From: Hippophae tibetana
Taxonomy: Eukaryota; Streptophyta; Magnoliopsida; Rosales; Elaeagnaceae
Assembly (NCBI GenBank): GCA_037013495.1
Contig: CM072803.1
Location: forward strand, 55,813,627 to 55,877,626
Direction: 5' to 3'
DNA length: 64,000 nt
The position numbers and the translations under genes are program-made. Below are positions 24,048-37,717 of the stretch, in pieces (position 1 is the stretch's first letter; each line of letters starts with the position of its first letter). Below the pieces are notes generated by a model. That model saw only the letters and a program-made list of their open reading frames with translations. It searched no databases and was not told the origin of the DNA.

Positions 24048-26233
24048 GTTGTCCCCTTCTCCCTAGAAATCTAGGTTTCAAACCTATTCTAAGAGTAAGA
24101 GTTAGTGAAATATGATGCTACATATTACGCTCATCCATAATAGCAATTTTTCTAGCTAGGTAACAAAAAGTTTACAAATGATGTCTGAAACAACCTCTAT
24201 CCATCAACCTTTTTCATTTGTAAGGGAGGTAATATAATTTGCATGAATTTGCCTATGCGGGGAATTAGGACTTACAAAGGAAAAATAATAATCATAGATC
24301 ATGGGGAAAAATCAATAAGGGGATAATAATACATAATCATATTCTCATATCTATATTATAAAAGAAAGTTGGCAAAATAAATACTACGCGTTTTATTTCC
24401 TAATAATTATGATATATTTAAGTGAAATTATTACGTCTTATGATGCAAAACTATTTAAATTTGAAATTTTGTTCATTATTCTAAATAAGAGATCAATAAT
24501 TCTCATTTTCGACTCATTTTTGACATCAATATTCTTAACTTATTTATAAGTTATTGTGGTTTTTTTGGATGGCATCGTAATGAATTTGCCTTTGGTTTTC
24601 CCTTTCTCCGTACAAATCTAGGTTTCAAACCCATTCTAAGAGTAAGAGTTAGTAAAATATGATGCTACATATTACGCTCATCCACAATAGCAATTTTTCT
24701 AGCTCGGTAACAAAAATTTTACAAATGATGTCTGAAATAACCTCTATCCATCAACATTTTTCATTTGGAAGGGAGGTAATATAATTTGCATTAATTTGCC
24801 TTTGCGGGGAATTATGATTTACAAAGGAAAGAAAATAATCATAGATCATGAGGAAAAATCAATAAGGGGATAATAATACATAATCATTTTCTTATATCTA
24901 TATTATAAAAGAAAGTCGGCAAAATAAATACTACGCGTTTTATTTCCTAATAATTATAATATATTTAAATGAAATTATTCGTCTTATGATGCAAAACTAT
25001 TTAAATTTGAAATTTTGTTCATTATTCTAAATAAGAGATCAATAATTCTCATTTTCGACTCATTTTTTACATCAATATTCTTAACTTATTTATAAGTTAT
25101 TGTGGTTTTTTTGGATGACATCGTAATGAATTTGCCTTTGGTTTTCCCTTTCTCCGTACAAATCTAGGTTTCAAACCCATTCTAAGAGTAAGAGTTAGTA
25201 AAATATGATGCTACATATTACGCAAATCCACAATAGCAATTTTTCTAGCTCGGTAACAAAATTTTTACAAATGATGTCTGAAATAACCTCTATCCATCAA
25301 CATTTTTCATTTGGAAGGGAGGTAATATAATTTGCATTAATTTGCCTGTGCGGGGAATTATGATTTACAAAGGAAAGAAAATAATCATAGATCATGAGGA
25401 AAAATCAATAAGGGGATAATAATACATAATCATTTTCTCATATCTATATTATAAAAGAAAGTTGGCAAAATAAATACTACGCGTTTTATTTCCTAATAAT
25501 TATAATATATTTAAATGAAATTATTCGTCTTATGATGCAAAACTATTTAAATTTAAAATTTTGTTCATTATTCTAAATAAGAGATCAATAATTCTCATTT
25601 TCGACTCATTTTTTACATCAATATTCTTAACTTATTTATAAGTTATTTTCGTTTTTTTGGATGGCATCGTAATGAATTTGCCTTTGGTTGTCCCCTTCTC
25701 CCTAGAAATCTAGGTTTCAAAACTATTCTAAGAGTAAGAGTTAGTGAAATATGATGCTACATATTACGCTCATCCACAATAGCAATTTTTCTAGCTAGGT
25801 AACAAAAAGTTTACAAATGATGTCTGAAACAACCTCTATCCATCAACATTTTTCATTTGGAAGGGAGGTAATATAATTTGCATGAATTTTCCTATGCGGG
25901 GAATTAGGACTTACAAAGGAAAAATAATAATCATAGATCATGGGGAAAAATCAATAAGGGGATAATAATACATAATCATTTTCTCATATCTATATTATAA
26001 AAGAAAGTTGGCAAAATAAATACTACGCGTTTTATTTCCTAATAATTATGATATATTTAAGTGAAATTATTACGTCTTATGATGCCAAACTATTTAAATT
26101 TGAAATTTTGTTCATTATTCTAAATAAGAGATCAATAATTCTCATTTTCGACTCATTTTTGACATCAATATTCTTAACTTATTTATAAGTTATTTTCGTT
26201 TTTTTGGATGGCATCGTAATGAAATTGCCTTTG

Positions 26234-26782
26234 GTTGTCCCCTTCTCCCTAGAAATCTAGGTTTTCAACCTATTCTAAGAGTAAGAGTTAGTGAAATATG
26301 ATGCTACATATTACGCTCATCCACAATAGCAATTTTTCTAGCTAGGTAACAAAAAGTTTACAAATGATGTCTGAAACAACCTCTATCCATCAACATTTTT
26401 CATTTGGAAGGGAGGTAATATAATTTGCATGAATTTGCCTATACAGGGAATTAGGACTTACAAAGGAAAGAAAATAATCATAGATCATGAGGAAAAATGA
26501 ATAAGGGGAAAATAAAACATAATCATTTTCTCATATCTATATTATAAAAGAAAGTTGTCGAAATAAATACTACGCGTTTTATTTCCAAATAATTATGATA
26601 TGTATTTAAGTGAAATTATTACGTCTTATGATGCTAAACTATTTACATTTGAAATGTTGTTCATTATTCTAAATAAGGGATCAATAATTCTCATTTTCAA
26701 TTCATTTTTGACATCAATATTCTTAACTTATTTATAAGTTATTGTGGTTTTTTTGGATGGCATCGTAATGAATTTTCCTTTG
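26234..26782. repeat. 549-bp divergent monomer subtype (third copy)
   Basis: It carries the CTATACAGGG, GATATGTATTTAAG, TTTACATTTG and AAGGGATC set. Its 5' half (CCCCTTC, GGTTTTCAACC) matches the copy at 7106. The TTTTCAATTC near its 3' end and the following monomer match those after the copy at 5464. This mosaic suggests that the three-monomer interval between the two block II copies was deleted here by exchange between them. Confidence 0.82.
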
Positions 26783-29700
26783 GTTGTCCCCTTCTCCCTA
26801 GAAATCTAGGTTTCAAACCTATTCTAAGAGTAAGAGTTAGTGAAATATGATGCTACATATTACGCTCATCCACAATAGCAATTTTTCTAGCTAGGTAACA
26901 AAAAGTTTACAAATGATGTCCGAAACAACCTCTATCCATCAACATTTTTCATTTGGAAGGGAGGTAACATAATTTGCATGAATTTTTCTATGCTAGGAAT
27001 TAGGACTTACAAAGGAAAGAAAATAATCATAGATCATCGGGAAAAATCAATAAGGGGAAAATAAAACATAATCATTTTCTCATATCTATATTATAAAAGA
27101 AAGTTGGCAAAATAAATATTACGCGTTTTATTTCCTAATAATTATGATATATTTAAGTGAAATTATTACGTCTTATGATGCAAAACTATTTAAATTTGAA
27201 ATTTTATTCATTATTCTAAATAAGAGATCAATAATTCTCATTTTCGACTCATTTTTTAAATCAATATTCTTAACTTATTTATAAGTTATTGTGGTTGTTT
27301 TGGATGGGATCGTAATGAATTTGCCTTTGGTTGTCCCTTTCTCCCTAGAAATCTAGGTTTCAAACCAATTCTAAGAGTAAGAGTTAGTGAAATATGATGC
27401 TACATATTACGCTCATCCACAATAGCAATTTTTCTAGCTAGGTAACAAAAAGTTTACAAATGATGTCTGAAACAACCTCTATCCATCAACATTTTTCATT
27501 TGGAAGGGAGGTATTATAATTTGCATGAATTTGCCTGTGCGGGGAATTAGGACTTACAAAGGAAAAATAATAATCATAGATCATGAGGAAAAATCAATAA
27601 GGGGATAATAATACATAATCATTTTCTCATATCTATATTATAAAAGAAAGTTGGCAAAATAAATACTACGCGTTTTATTTCCTAATAATTATGATATATT
27701 TAAATGAAATTATTCATCTTATGATGCAAAACTATTTAAATTTGAAATTTTGTTCATTATTCTAAATAAGAGATCAATAATTCTCATTTTCGACTCATTT
27801 TTGACATCAATATTCTTAACTTATTTATAAGTTATTTTCGTTTTTTTGGATGGCATCGTAATGAATTTGCCTTTGGTTGTCCCCTTCTCCCTAGAAATCT
27901 AGGTTTCAAACCCATTCTTAGAGTAAGAGTTAGTGAAATATGATGCTACATATTACGCTCATCCACAATAGCAATTTTTCTAGCTCGGTAACAAAAAGTT
28001 TACAAATGATGTCTGAAACAACCTCTATCCATCAACATTTTTCATTTGGAAGGGAGGTAATATAATTTGCATGAATTTGCCTGTGCGGGGAATTAGGACT
28101 TACAAAGGAAAGAAAATAATCATAGATCATCGAGAAAAATCAATAAGGGGAAAATAAAACATAATCATTTTCTCATGTCTATATTATAAAAGAAAGTTGG
28201 CGAAATAAATACTACGCGTTTTATTTCCTAATAATTATGATATATTTAAATGAAATTATTCGTCTTATGATGCAAAACTATTTAAATTTGAAATTTTGTT
28301 CATTATTCTAAATAAGAGATCAATAATTCTCATTTTCGACTCATTTTTGACATCAATATTCTTAACTTATTTATAACTTATTTTCGTTTTTTTGGATGGC
28401 ATCGTAATGAATTTGCCTTTGGTTTTCCCCTTCTCCCTAGAAATCTAGGTTTCAAACCTATTCTAAGAGTAAGAGTTAGTGAAATATGATGCTACATATT
28501 ACGCTCATCCACAATAGCAATTTTTCTAGCTAGGTAACAAAAAGTTTACAAATGATGTCTGAAACAACCTCTATCCATCAACATTTTTCATTTGGAAGGG
28601 AGGTAATATAATTTGCATGAATTTGCCTGTCCGGGGAATTAGGACTTACAAAGGAAAAATAATAATCATAGATAATGAGGAAAAATCAATAAGGGGATAA
28701 TAATACATAATCATTTTCTCATATCTATATTATAAAAGAAAGTTGGCAAAATAAATACTACGCATTTTATTTCCTAATAATTATGATATATTTAAGTGAA
28801 ATTATTACGTCTTATGATGCAAAACTATTTAAATTTGAAATTTTGTTCATTATTCTAAATAAGACATCAATAATTCTCATTTTCGACTCATTTTTGACAT
28901 CAATATTATTAACTTATTTATAAGTTATTGTGGTTTTTTTGGATGGCATCGTAATGAATTTGCCTTTGGTTTTCCCTTTCTCCCTATAAATCTAGGTTTC
29001 AAACCCATTCTAAGAGTAAGAGTTAGTAAAATATGATGCTACATATTACGCTCATCCACAATAGCAATTTTTCTAGCTTGGTAACAAAAAGTTTACAAAT
29101 GATGTCTGAAATAACCTCTATCCATCAACATTTTTCATTTGGAAGGGAGGTAATATAATTTGCATTAATTTGCATGTGCGGGGAATTAGGATTTACAAAG
29201 GAAAGAAAATAATCATAGATCATGAGGAAAAATCAATAAGGGGACAATAATACATAATCATTTTCTCATATCTATATTATAAAAGAAAGTTGGCAAAATA
29301 AATACTACGCGTTTTATTTCCTAATAATTATGATATATTTAAATGAAATTATTCGTCTTATGATGCAAAACTATTTAAATTTGAAATTTTGTTCATTATT
29401 CTAAATAAGAGATCAATAATTCTCATTTTCGACTCATTTTTGACATCAATATTATTAACTTATTTATAAGTTATTGTGGTTTTTTTGGATGGCATCGTAA
29501 TGAATTTGCCTTTGGTTGTCCCCTTCTCCCTAGAAATCTAGGTTTCAAAGCTATTCTAAGAGTAAGAGTTAGTGAAATATGATGCTACATATTATGCTCA
29601 TCCACAATAGCAATTTTTCTAGCTAGGTAACAAAAAGTTTACAAATGATGTCTGAAACAACCTCTATCCATCAACATTTTTCATTTGGAAGGGAGGTAAT

Positions 29701-30607
29701 ATAATTTACATGAATTTGCCTGTGCTAGGAATTAAGACTTACAAAGGAAAGAAAATAATCATAGATCATCGAGAAAAATCAATAAGGGGAAAATAAAACA
29801 TAATCATTTTCTCATGTCTATATTATAAAAGAAAGTTGGCGAAATAAATACTACGCATTTTATTTCATAATAATTATGATATATTTAAATGAAATTATTC
29901 GTCTTATGATGCAAAACTATTTAAATTTGAAATTTTATTCATTATTCTAAATAAGAGATCAATAATTCTCATTTTCGACTCATTTTTGACATCAATATTC
30001 TTAACTTATTTATAAGTTATTGTGGTTTTTTTGGATGGCATCGTGATGAATTTGCCTTTGGTTGTCCCTTTCTCCCAAGAAATCTAGGTTTCAAACCCAT
30101 TCTAGGAGTAAGAGTTAGTGAAATATGATGCTACATATTACGCTCATCCAGAATAGCAATTTTTCTAGCTAGGTAACAAAAAGTTTACAAATGATGTCTG
30201 AAACAACGTCTATCCATCAACATTTTTCATTTGGAAGGGAGGTAATATAATTTGCATGAATTGGCCTGTGCTTGGAATTAAGACTTACAAAGGAAAGAAA
30301 ATAATCATAGATCATCGGGAAAAATCAATAAGGGGAAAATAAAACATAATCATTTTCTCATGTCTATATTATAAAAGAAAGTTGGCGAAATAAATATTAC
30401 GCGTTTTATTTCCTAATAATTATGATATATTTAAGTGAAATTATTACGTCTTATGATGCAAAACTATTTAAATTTGAAATTTTATTCATTATTCTAAATA
30501 AGAGATCAATAATTCTCACTTTCGACTCATTTTTGACATCAATATTCTTAACTTATTTATAAGTTATTGTGGTTTTTTTGGATGGGATCGTGATGAATTT
30601 GCCTTTG

Positions 30608-33600
30608 GTTGTCCCTTTCTTTCAAGAAATCTAGGTTTCAAACCCATTCTAAGAGTAAGAGTTAGTGAAATATGATGGTACATATTACGCTCATCCACAA
30701 TAGCAATTTTTTTAAATAGGTAACAAAAAGTTTACAAATGATGTCTGAAACAACCTCTATCCATCAACATTTTTCATTTGGAAGGGAGGTAACATAATTT
30801 GCATGAATTTTTCTATGCTAGGAATTAGGACTTACAAAGGAAAGAAAATAATCATAGATCATCGGGAAAAATCAATAAGGGGAAAATAAAACATAATCAT
30901 TTTCTCATGTCTATATTATAAAAGAAAGTTGGCGAAATAAATATTACGCGTTTTATTTCCAAATAATTATGATATATTTAAGTGAAATTATTACGTCTTA
31001 TGATGCAAAACTATTTAAATTTGAAATTTTATTCATTATTCTAAATAAGAGATCAATAATTCTCATTTTCGACTCATTTTTTAAATCAATATTCTTAACT
31101 TATTTATAAGTTATTGTGGTTGTTTTGGATGGGATCGTAATGAATTTGCCTTTGGTTGTCCCTTTCTCCCTAGAAATCTAGGTTTCAAACCAATTCTAAG
31201 AGTAAGAGTTAGTGAAATATGATGCTACATATTACGCTCATCCACAATAGCAATTTTTCTAGCTAGGTAACAAAAAGTTTACAAATGATGTCTGAAACAA
31301 CCTCTATCCATCAACATTTTTCATTTGGAAGGGAGGTAATATAATTTGCATGAATTTGCCTGTGCGGGGAATTAGGACTTACAAAGGAAAAATAATAATC
31401 ATAGATCATGAGGAAAAATCAATAAGGGGATAATAATACATAATCATTTTCTCATATCTATATTATAAAAGAAAGTTGGCAAAATAAATACTACGCGTTT
31501 TATTTCCTAATAATTATGATATATTTAAATGAAATTATTCATCTTATGATGCAAAACTATTTAAATTTGAAATTTTGTTCATTATTCTAAATAAGAGATC
31601 AATAATTCTCATTTTCGACTCATTTTTGACATCAATATTCTTAACTTATTTATAAGTTATTGTGGTTGTTTTGGATGGGATCGTAATGAATTTGCCTTTG
31701 GTTGTCCCCTTCTCCCTAGAAATCTAGGTTTCTAACCTATTCTAAGAGTAAGAGTTAGTGAAATATGATGCTACATATTACGCTCATCCACAATAGCAAT
31801 TTTTCTAAATAGGTAACAAAAAGTTTACAAATGATGTCTGAAACAACCTCTATCCATCAACATTTTTCATTTGGAAGGAAGGTAATATAATTTGCATGAA
31901 TTTGCCTGTGCGGGGAATTAGGACTTACAAAGGAAAGAAAATAATCATAGATCATGAGGAAAAATCAATAAGGGGATAATAATACATAATCATTTTCTCA
32001 TATCTATATTATAAAAGAAAGTTGGCGAAATAAATACTACACGTTTTATTTCTTAATAATTATGATATATTTAAGTGAAATTTTTACGTCTTATGATGCA
32101 AAACTATTTAAATTTGAAATTTTATTTATTATTCTAAATAAGAGATCAATAATTCTCATTTTCGACTCATTTTTGACATCAATATTATTAACTTATTTAT
32201 AAGTTATTGTGGTTTTTTTGGATGGCATCGTGATGAATTTGCCTTTGGTTATCCCTTTCTCCCAAGAAATCTAGGTTTCAAACCCATTCTAAGAGTAAGA
32301 GTTAGTGAAATATGATGGTACATATTACGCTCATCCACAATAGCAATTTTTCTAAATAGGTAACAAAAAGTTTACAAATGATGTCTGAAACAACCTCTAT
32401 CCATCAACATTTTTCATTTGGAAGGGAGGTAATATAATTTGCATGAATTTGCCTGTGCTTGGAATTAGGACTTACAAAGGAAAGCAAAATAATCATAGAT
32501 CATCGAGAAAAATCAATAAGGGGAAAATAAAACATAATCATTTTCTCATGTCTATATTATAAAAAAAAGTTGGCGAAATAAATACTACGCATTTTATTTC
32601 CTAATAATTATGATATATTTAAGTGAAATTATTACGTCTTATGATGCAAAACTATTTAAATTTGAAATTTTATTCATTATTCTAAATAAGAGATCAATAA
32701 TTCTCACTTTCGACTCATTTTTGACATCAATATTCTTAACTTATTTATAAGTTATTGTGGTGTTTATGGATGGGATCGTGATGAATTTCCCTTTGGTTGT
32801 CCCTTTCTCCCAAGAAATCTAGGTTTCAAACCCATTCTAAGAGTAAGAGTTAGTGAAATATGATGGTACATATTACGCTCATCCACAATAGCAATTTTTC
32901 TAAATAGGTAACAAAAAGTTTACAAATGATGTCTGAAACAACCTCTATCCATCAACATTTTTCATTTGGAAGGGAGGTAATATAATTTGCATGAATTTTC
33001 CTATGCTAGGAATTAGGACTTACAAAGGAAACAAAATAATCATAGATCATCGAGAAAAATCAATAAGGGGAAAATAAAACATAATCATTTTCTCATGTCT
33101 ATATTATAAAAGAAAGTTGGCGAAATAAATATTACGCGTTTTATTTCCTAATAATTATGATATATTTAAGTGAAATTATTACGTCTTATGATGCAAAACT
33201 ATTTAAATTTGAAATTTTATTAATTATTCTAAATAAGAGATCAATAATTCTCATTTTCGACTCATTTTTGACATCAATATTCTTAACTTATTTATAAGTT
33301 ATTGTGGTTGTTTTGGATGGGATCGTAATGAATTTGCCTTTGGTTGTCACTTTCTCCCTAGAAATCTAGGTTTCAAACCAATTCTAAGAGTAAGAGTTAG
33401 TGAAATATGATGCTACATATTACGCTCATCCAGAATAGGAATTTTTCTAGCTAGGTAACAAAAATTTTACAAATGATGTCTGAAACAACCTCTATCCATC
33501 AACATTTTTCATTTGGAAGGGAGGTAATATAATTTGCATGAATTTGCCTGTGCTTGGAATTAAGACTTACAAAGGAAACAAAATAATCATAGATCATCGA

Positions 33601-33889
33601 GAAATATCAATAAGGGGAAAATAAAACATAATCATTTTCTCATGTCTATATTATAAAAGAAAGTTGGGAAAATAAATACTACGCGTTTTATTTCCTAATA
33701 ATTATGATATATTTAAGTGAAATTATTACGTCTTATGATGCAAAACTATTTAAATTTGAAATTTTATTCATTATTCTAAATAAGAGATCAATAATTCTCA
33801 CTTTCGACTCATTTTTGACATCAATATTCTTAACTTATTTATAAGTTATTGTGGTTTTTTTGGATGGGATCGTGATGAATTTGCCTTTG
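30608..33889. repeat. Six-monomer higher-order unit, 3282 bp, copy 1
   Basis: The monomers at 30608, 31155, 31701, 32248, 32796 and 33343 recur in the same order at 33890, 34437, 34983, 35530, 36078 and 36625, each offset by 3282 bp. Shared markers include CTTTCAAGAAATC with TTTTTTAAATAGG, TTTCTAACC, GGTTATCCC, TGTTTATGGATG and GTTGTCACTTTC. Where I compared them the copies are almost identical; one difference is ATAAAAAAAAGTT near 32560 against ATAAAAGAAAGTT in copy 2. The duplication appears young. Confidence 0.92.
33343..33889. repeat. Chimeric monomer at the hexamer duplication junction
   Basis: The first ~300 bp match the monomer at 36625 and its block II relative at 13123: CCAATTC, GAATAGGAAT, AAATTTTAC, GAGAAATATC. 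The last ~150 bp match the monomer at 30061: TTTTATTCATT, TTCACTTTCGAC, GGTTTTTTTGGATGGGATCGTG. The switch near 33650-33780 marks the unequal crossover that created the 3282-bp duplication. GTTGGGAAAAT at the switch is a private variant. Confidence 0.85.
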
Positions 33890-36800
33890 GTTGTCCCTTT
33901 CTTTCAAGAAATCTAGGTTTCAAACCCATTCTAAGAGTAAGAGTTAGTGAAATATGATGGTACATATTACGCTCATCCACAATAGCAATTTTTTTAAATA
34001 GGTAACAAAAAGTTTACAAATGATGTCTGAAACAACCTCTATCCATCAACATTTTTCATTTGGAAGGGAGGTAACATAATTTGCATGAATTTTTCTATGC
34101 TAGGAATTAGGACTTACAAAGGAAAGAAAATAATCATAGATCATCGGGAAAAATCAATAAGGGGAAAATAAAACATAATCATTTTCTCATGTCTATATTA
34201 TAAAAGAAAGTTGGCGAAATAAATATTACGCGTTTTATTTCCAAATAATTATGATATATTTAAGTGAAATTATTACGTCTTATGATGCAAAACTATTTAA
34301 ATTTGAAATTTTATTCATTATTCTAAATAAGAGATCAATAATTCTCATTTTCGACTCATTTTTTAAATCAATATTCTTAACTTATTTATAAGTTATTGTG
34401 GTTGTTTTGGATGGGATCGTAATGAATTTGCCTTTGGTTGTCCCTTTCTCCCTAGAAATCTAGGTTTCAAACCAATTCTAAGAGTAAGAGTTAGTGAAAT
34501 ATGATGCTACATATTACGCTCATCCACAATAGCAATTTTTCTAGCTAGGTAACAAAAAGTTTACAAATGATGTCTGAAACAACCTCTATCCATCAACATT
34601 TTTCATTTGGAAGGGAGGTAATATAATTTGCATGAATTTGCCTGTGCGGGGAATTAGGACTTACAAAGGAAAAATAATAATCATAGATCATGAGGAAAAA
34701 TCAATAAGGGGATAATAATACATAATCATTTTCTCATATCTATATTATAAAAGAAAGTTGGCAAAATAAATACTACGCGTTTTATTTCCTAATAATTATG
34801 ATATATTTAAATGAAATTATTCATCTTATGATGCAAAACTATTTAAATTTGAAATTTTGTTCATTATTCTAAATAAGAGATCAATAATTCTCATTTTCGA
34901 CTCATTTTTGACATCAATATTCTTAACTTATTTATAAGTTATTGTGGTTGTTTTGGATGGGATCGTAATGAATTTGCCTTTGGTTGTCCCCTTCTCCCTA
35001 GAAATCTAGGTTTCTAACCTATTCTAAGAGTAAGAGTTAGTGAAATATGATGCTACATATTACGCTCATCCACAATAGCAATTTTTCTAAATAGGTAACA
35101 AAAAGTTTACAAATGATGTCTGAAACAACCTCTATCCATCAACATTTTTCATTTGGAAGGAAGGTAATATAATTTGCATGAATTTGCCTGTGCGGGGAAT
35201 TAGGACTTACAAAGGAAAGAAAATAATCATAGATCATGAGGAAAAATCAATAAGGGGATAATAATACATAATCATTTTCTCATATCTATATTATAAAAGA
35301 AAGTTGGCGAAATAAATACTACACGTTTTATTTCTTAATAATTATGATATATTTAAGTGAAATTTTTACGTCTTATGATGCAAAACTATTTAAATTTGAA
35401 ATTTTATTTATTATTCTAAATAAGAGATCAATAATTCTCATTTTCGACTCATTTTTGACATCAATATTATTAACTTATTTATAAGTTATTGTGGTTTTTT
35501 TGGATGGCATCGTGATGAATTTGCCTTTGGTTATCCCTTTCTCCCAAGAAATCTAGGTTTCAAACCCATTCTAAGAGTAAGAGTTAGTGAAATATGATGG
35601 TACATATTACGCTCATCCACAATAGCAATTTTTCTAAATAGGTAACAAAAAGTTTACAAATGATGTCTGAAACAACCTCTATCCATCAACATTTTTCATT
35701 TGGAAGGGAGGTAATATAATTTGCATGAATTTGCCTGTGCTTGGAATTAGGACTTACAAAGGAAAGCAAAATAATCATAGATCATCGAGAAAAATCAATA
35801 AGGGGAAAATAAAACATAATCATTTTCTCATGTCTATATTATAAAAGAAAGTTGGCGAAATAAATACTACGCATTTTATTTCCTAATAATTATGATATAT
35901 TTAAGTGAAATTATTACGTCTTATGATGCAAAACTATTTAAATTTGAAATTTTATTCATTATTCTAAATAAGAGATCAATAATTCTCACTTTCGACTCAT
36001 TTTTGACATCAATATTCTTAACTTATTTATAAGTTATTGTGGTGTTTATGGATGGGATCGTGATGAATTTCCCTTTGGTTGTCCCTTTCTCCCAAGAAAT
36101 CTAGGTTTCAAACCCATTCTAAGAGTAAGAGTTAGTGAAATATGATGGTACATATTACGCTCATCCACAATAGCAATTTTTCTAAATAGGTAACAAAAAG
36201 TTTACAAATGATGTCTGAAACAACCTCTATCCATCAACATTTTTCATTTGGAAGGGAGGTAATATAATTTGCATGAATTTTCCTATGCTAGGAATTAGGA
36301 CTTACAAAGGAAACAAAATAATCATAGATCATCGAGAAAAATCAATAAGGGGAAAATAAAACATAATCATTTTCTCATGTCTATATTATAAAAGAAAGTT
36401 GGCGAAATAAATATTACGCGTTTTATTTCCTAATAATTATGATATATTTAAGTGAAATTATTACGTCTTATGATGCAAAACTATTTAAATTTGAAATTTT
36501 ATTAATTATTCTAAATAAGAGATCAATAATTCTCATTTTCGACTCATTTTTGACATCAATATTCTTAACTTATTTATAAGTTATTGTGGTTGTTTTGGAT
36601 GGGATCGTAATGAATTTGCCTTTGGTTGTCACTTTCTCCCTAGAAATCTAGGTTTCAAACCAATTCTAAGAGTAAGAGTTAGTGAAATATGATGCTACAT
36701 ATTACGCTCATCCAGAATAGGAATTTTTCTAGCTAGGTAACAAAAATTTTACAAATGATGTCTGAAACAACCTCTATCCATCAACATTTTTCATTTGGAA

Positions 36801-37171
36801 GGGAGGTAATATAATTTGCATGAATTTGCCTGTGCTTGGAATTAAGACTTACAAAGGAAACAAAATAATCATAGATCATCGAGAAATATCAATAAGGGGA
36901 AAATAAAACATAATCATTTTCTCATGTCTATATTATAAAAGAAAGTTGGCAAAATAAATACTACGAGTTTTCTTTCCTAATAATTATGATATATTTAAGT
37001 GAAATTATTACGTCTTATGATGCAAAACTATTTAAATTTGAAATTTTGTTCATTATTCTAAATAAGAGATCAATAATTCTCATTTTCAACTCATTTTTGA
37101 CGTCAATATTCTTAACTTATTTATAAGTTATTTTCGTTTTTTGGATGGCATCGTAATGAATTTGCCTTTGG
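33890..37171. repeat. Six-monomer higher-order unit, 3282 bp, copy 2
   Basis: This is a tandem duplicate of 30608-33889. The true crossover lies inside a monomer. The last monomer of copy 1 (33343-33889) ends with the TTCACTTTCGAC type of the monomer before copy 1, whereas the last monomer of copy 2 (36625-37170) ends with the TTCAACTC/TGACGTCA type seen in its block II counterpart at 13123. The breakpoint therefore falls at roughly 33650-33780. Confidence 0.9.
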
Positions 37172-37717
37172 TTGTCCCTTTCTCCCTAGAAATCTAGGTT
37201 TCAAACCCATTCTAGGAGTAAGAGTTAGTGAAATATGATGCTACATATTACGCTCATCCAGAATAGCAATTTTTCTAGCTAGGGAACAAAAAGTTTACAA
37301 ATGATGTCTGAAACAACCTCTATCCATCAACATTTTTCATTTGGAAGGGAGGTAATATAATTTGCATGAATTTGCCTGTGCTTGGAATTAAGACTTACAA
37401 AGGAAAGAAAATAATCATAGATCATCGGGAAAAATCAATAAGGGGAAAATAAAACATAATCATTTTCTCATGTCTATATTATAAAAGAAAGTTGGCGAAA
37501 TAAATATTACGCGTTTTATTTCCTAATAATTATGATATATTTAAGTGAAATTATTACGTCTTATGATGCAAAACTATTTAAATTTGAAATTTTATTAATT
37601 ATTCTAAATAAGAGATCAATAATTCTCATTTTCGACTCATTTTTGACATCAATATTCTTAACTTATTTATAAGTTATTGTGGTTGTTTTGGATGGGATCG
37701 TAATGAATTTGCCTTTG

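Larger units (their letters stand above)
22965..37717. repeat. Array block IV: monomers 43-69, second copy of the long segment
   Basis: Copies start at 22965, 23513, 24048, 24595, 25141, 25687, 26234, 26783, 27330, 27876, 28422, 28969, 29515, 30061, 30608, 31155, 31701, 32248, 32796, 33343, 33890, 34437, 34983, 35530, 36078, 36625 and 37171. The marker order parallels block II. The offset is 20768 bp at the left (2197 versus 22965) and 20221-20220 bp further right (9294 versus 29515, 12576 versus 32796), a difference of one monomer. The match begins inside the first monomer, since 2197 and 22965 differ in their first ~100 bp, and ends inside the monomer at 37171 (counterpart 14215). An internal 3282-bp duplication is described separately. 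Confidence 0.9.
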
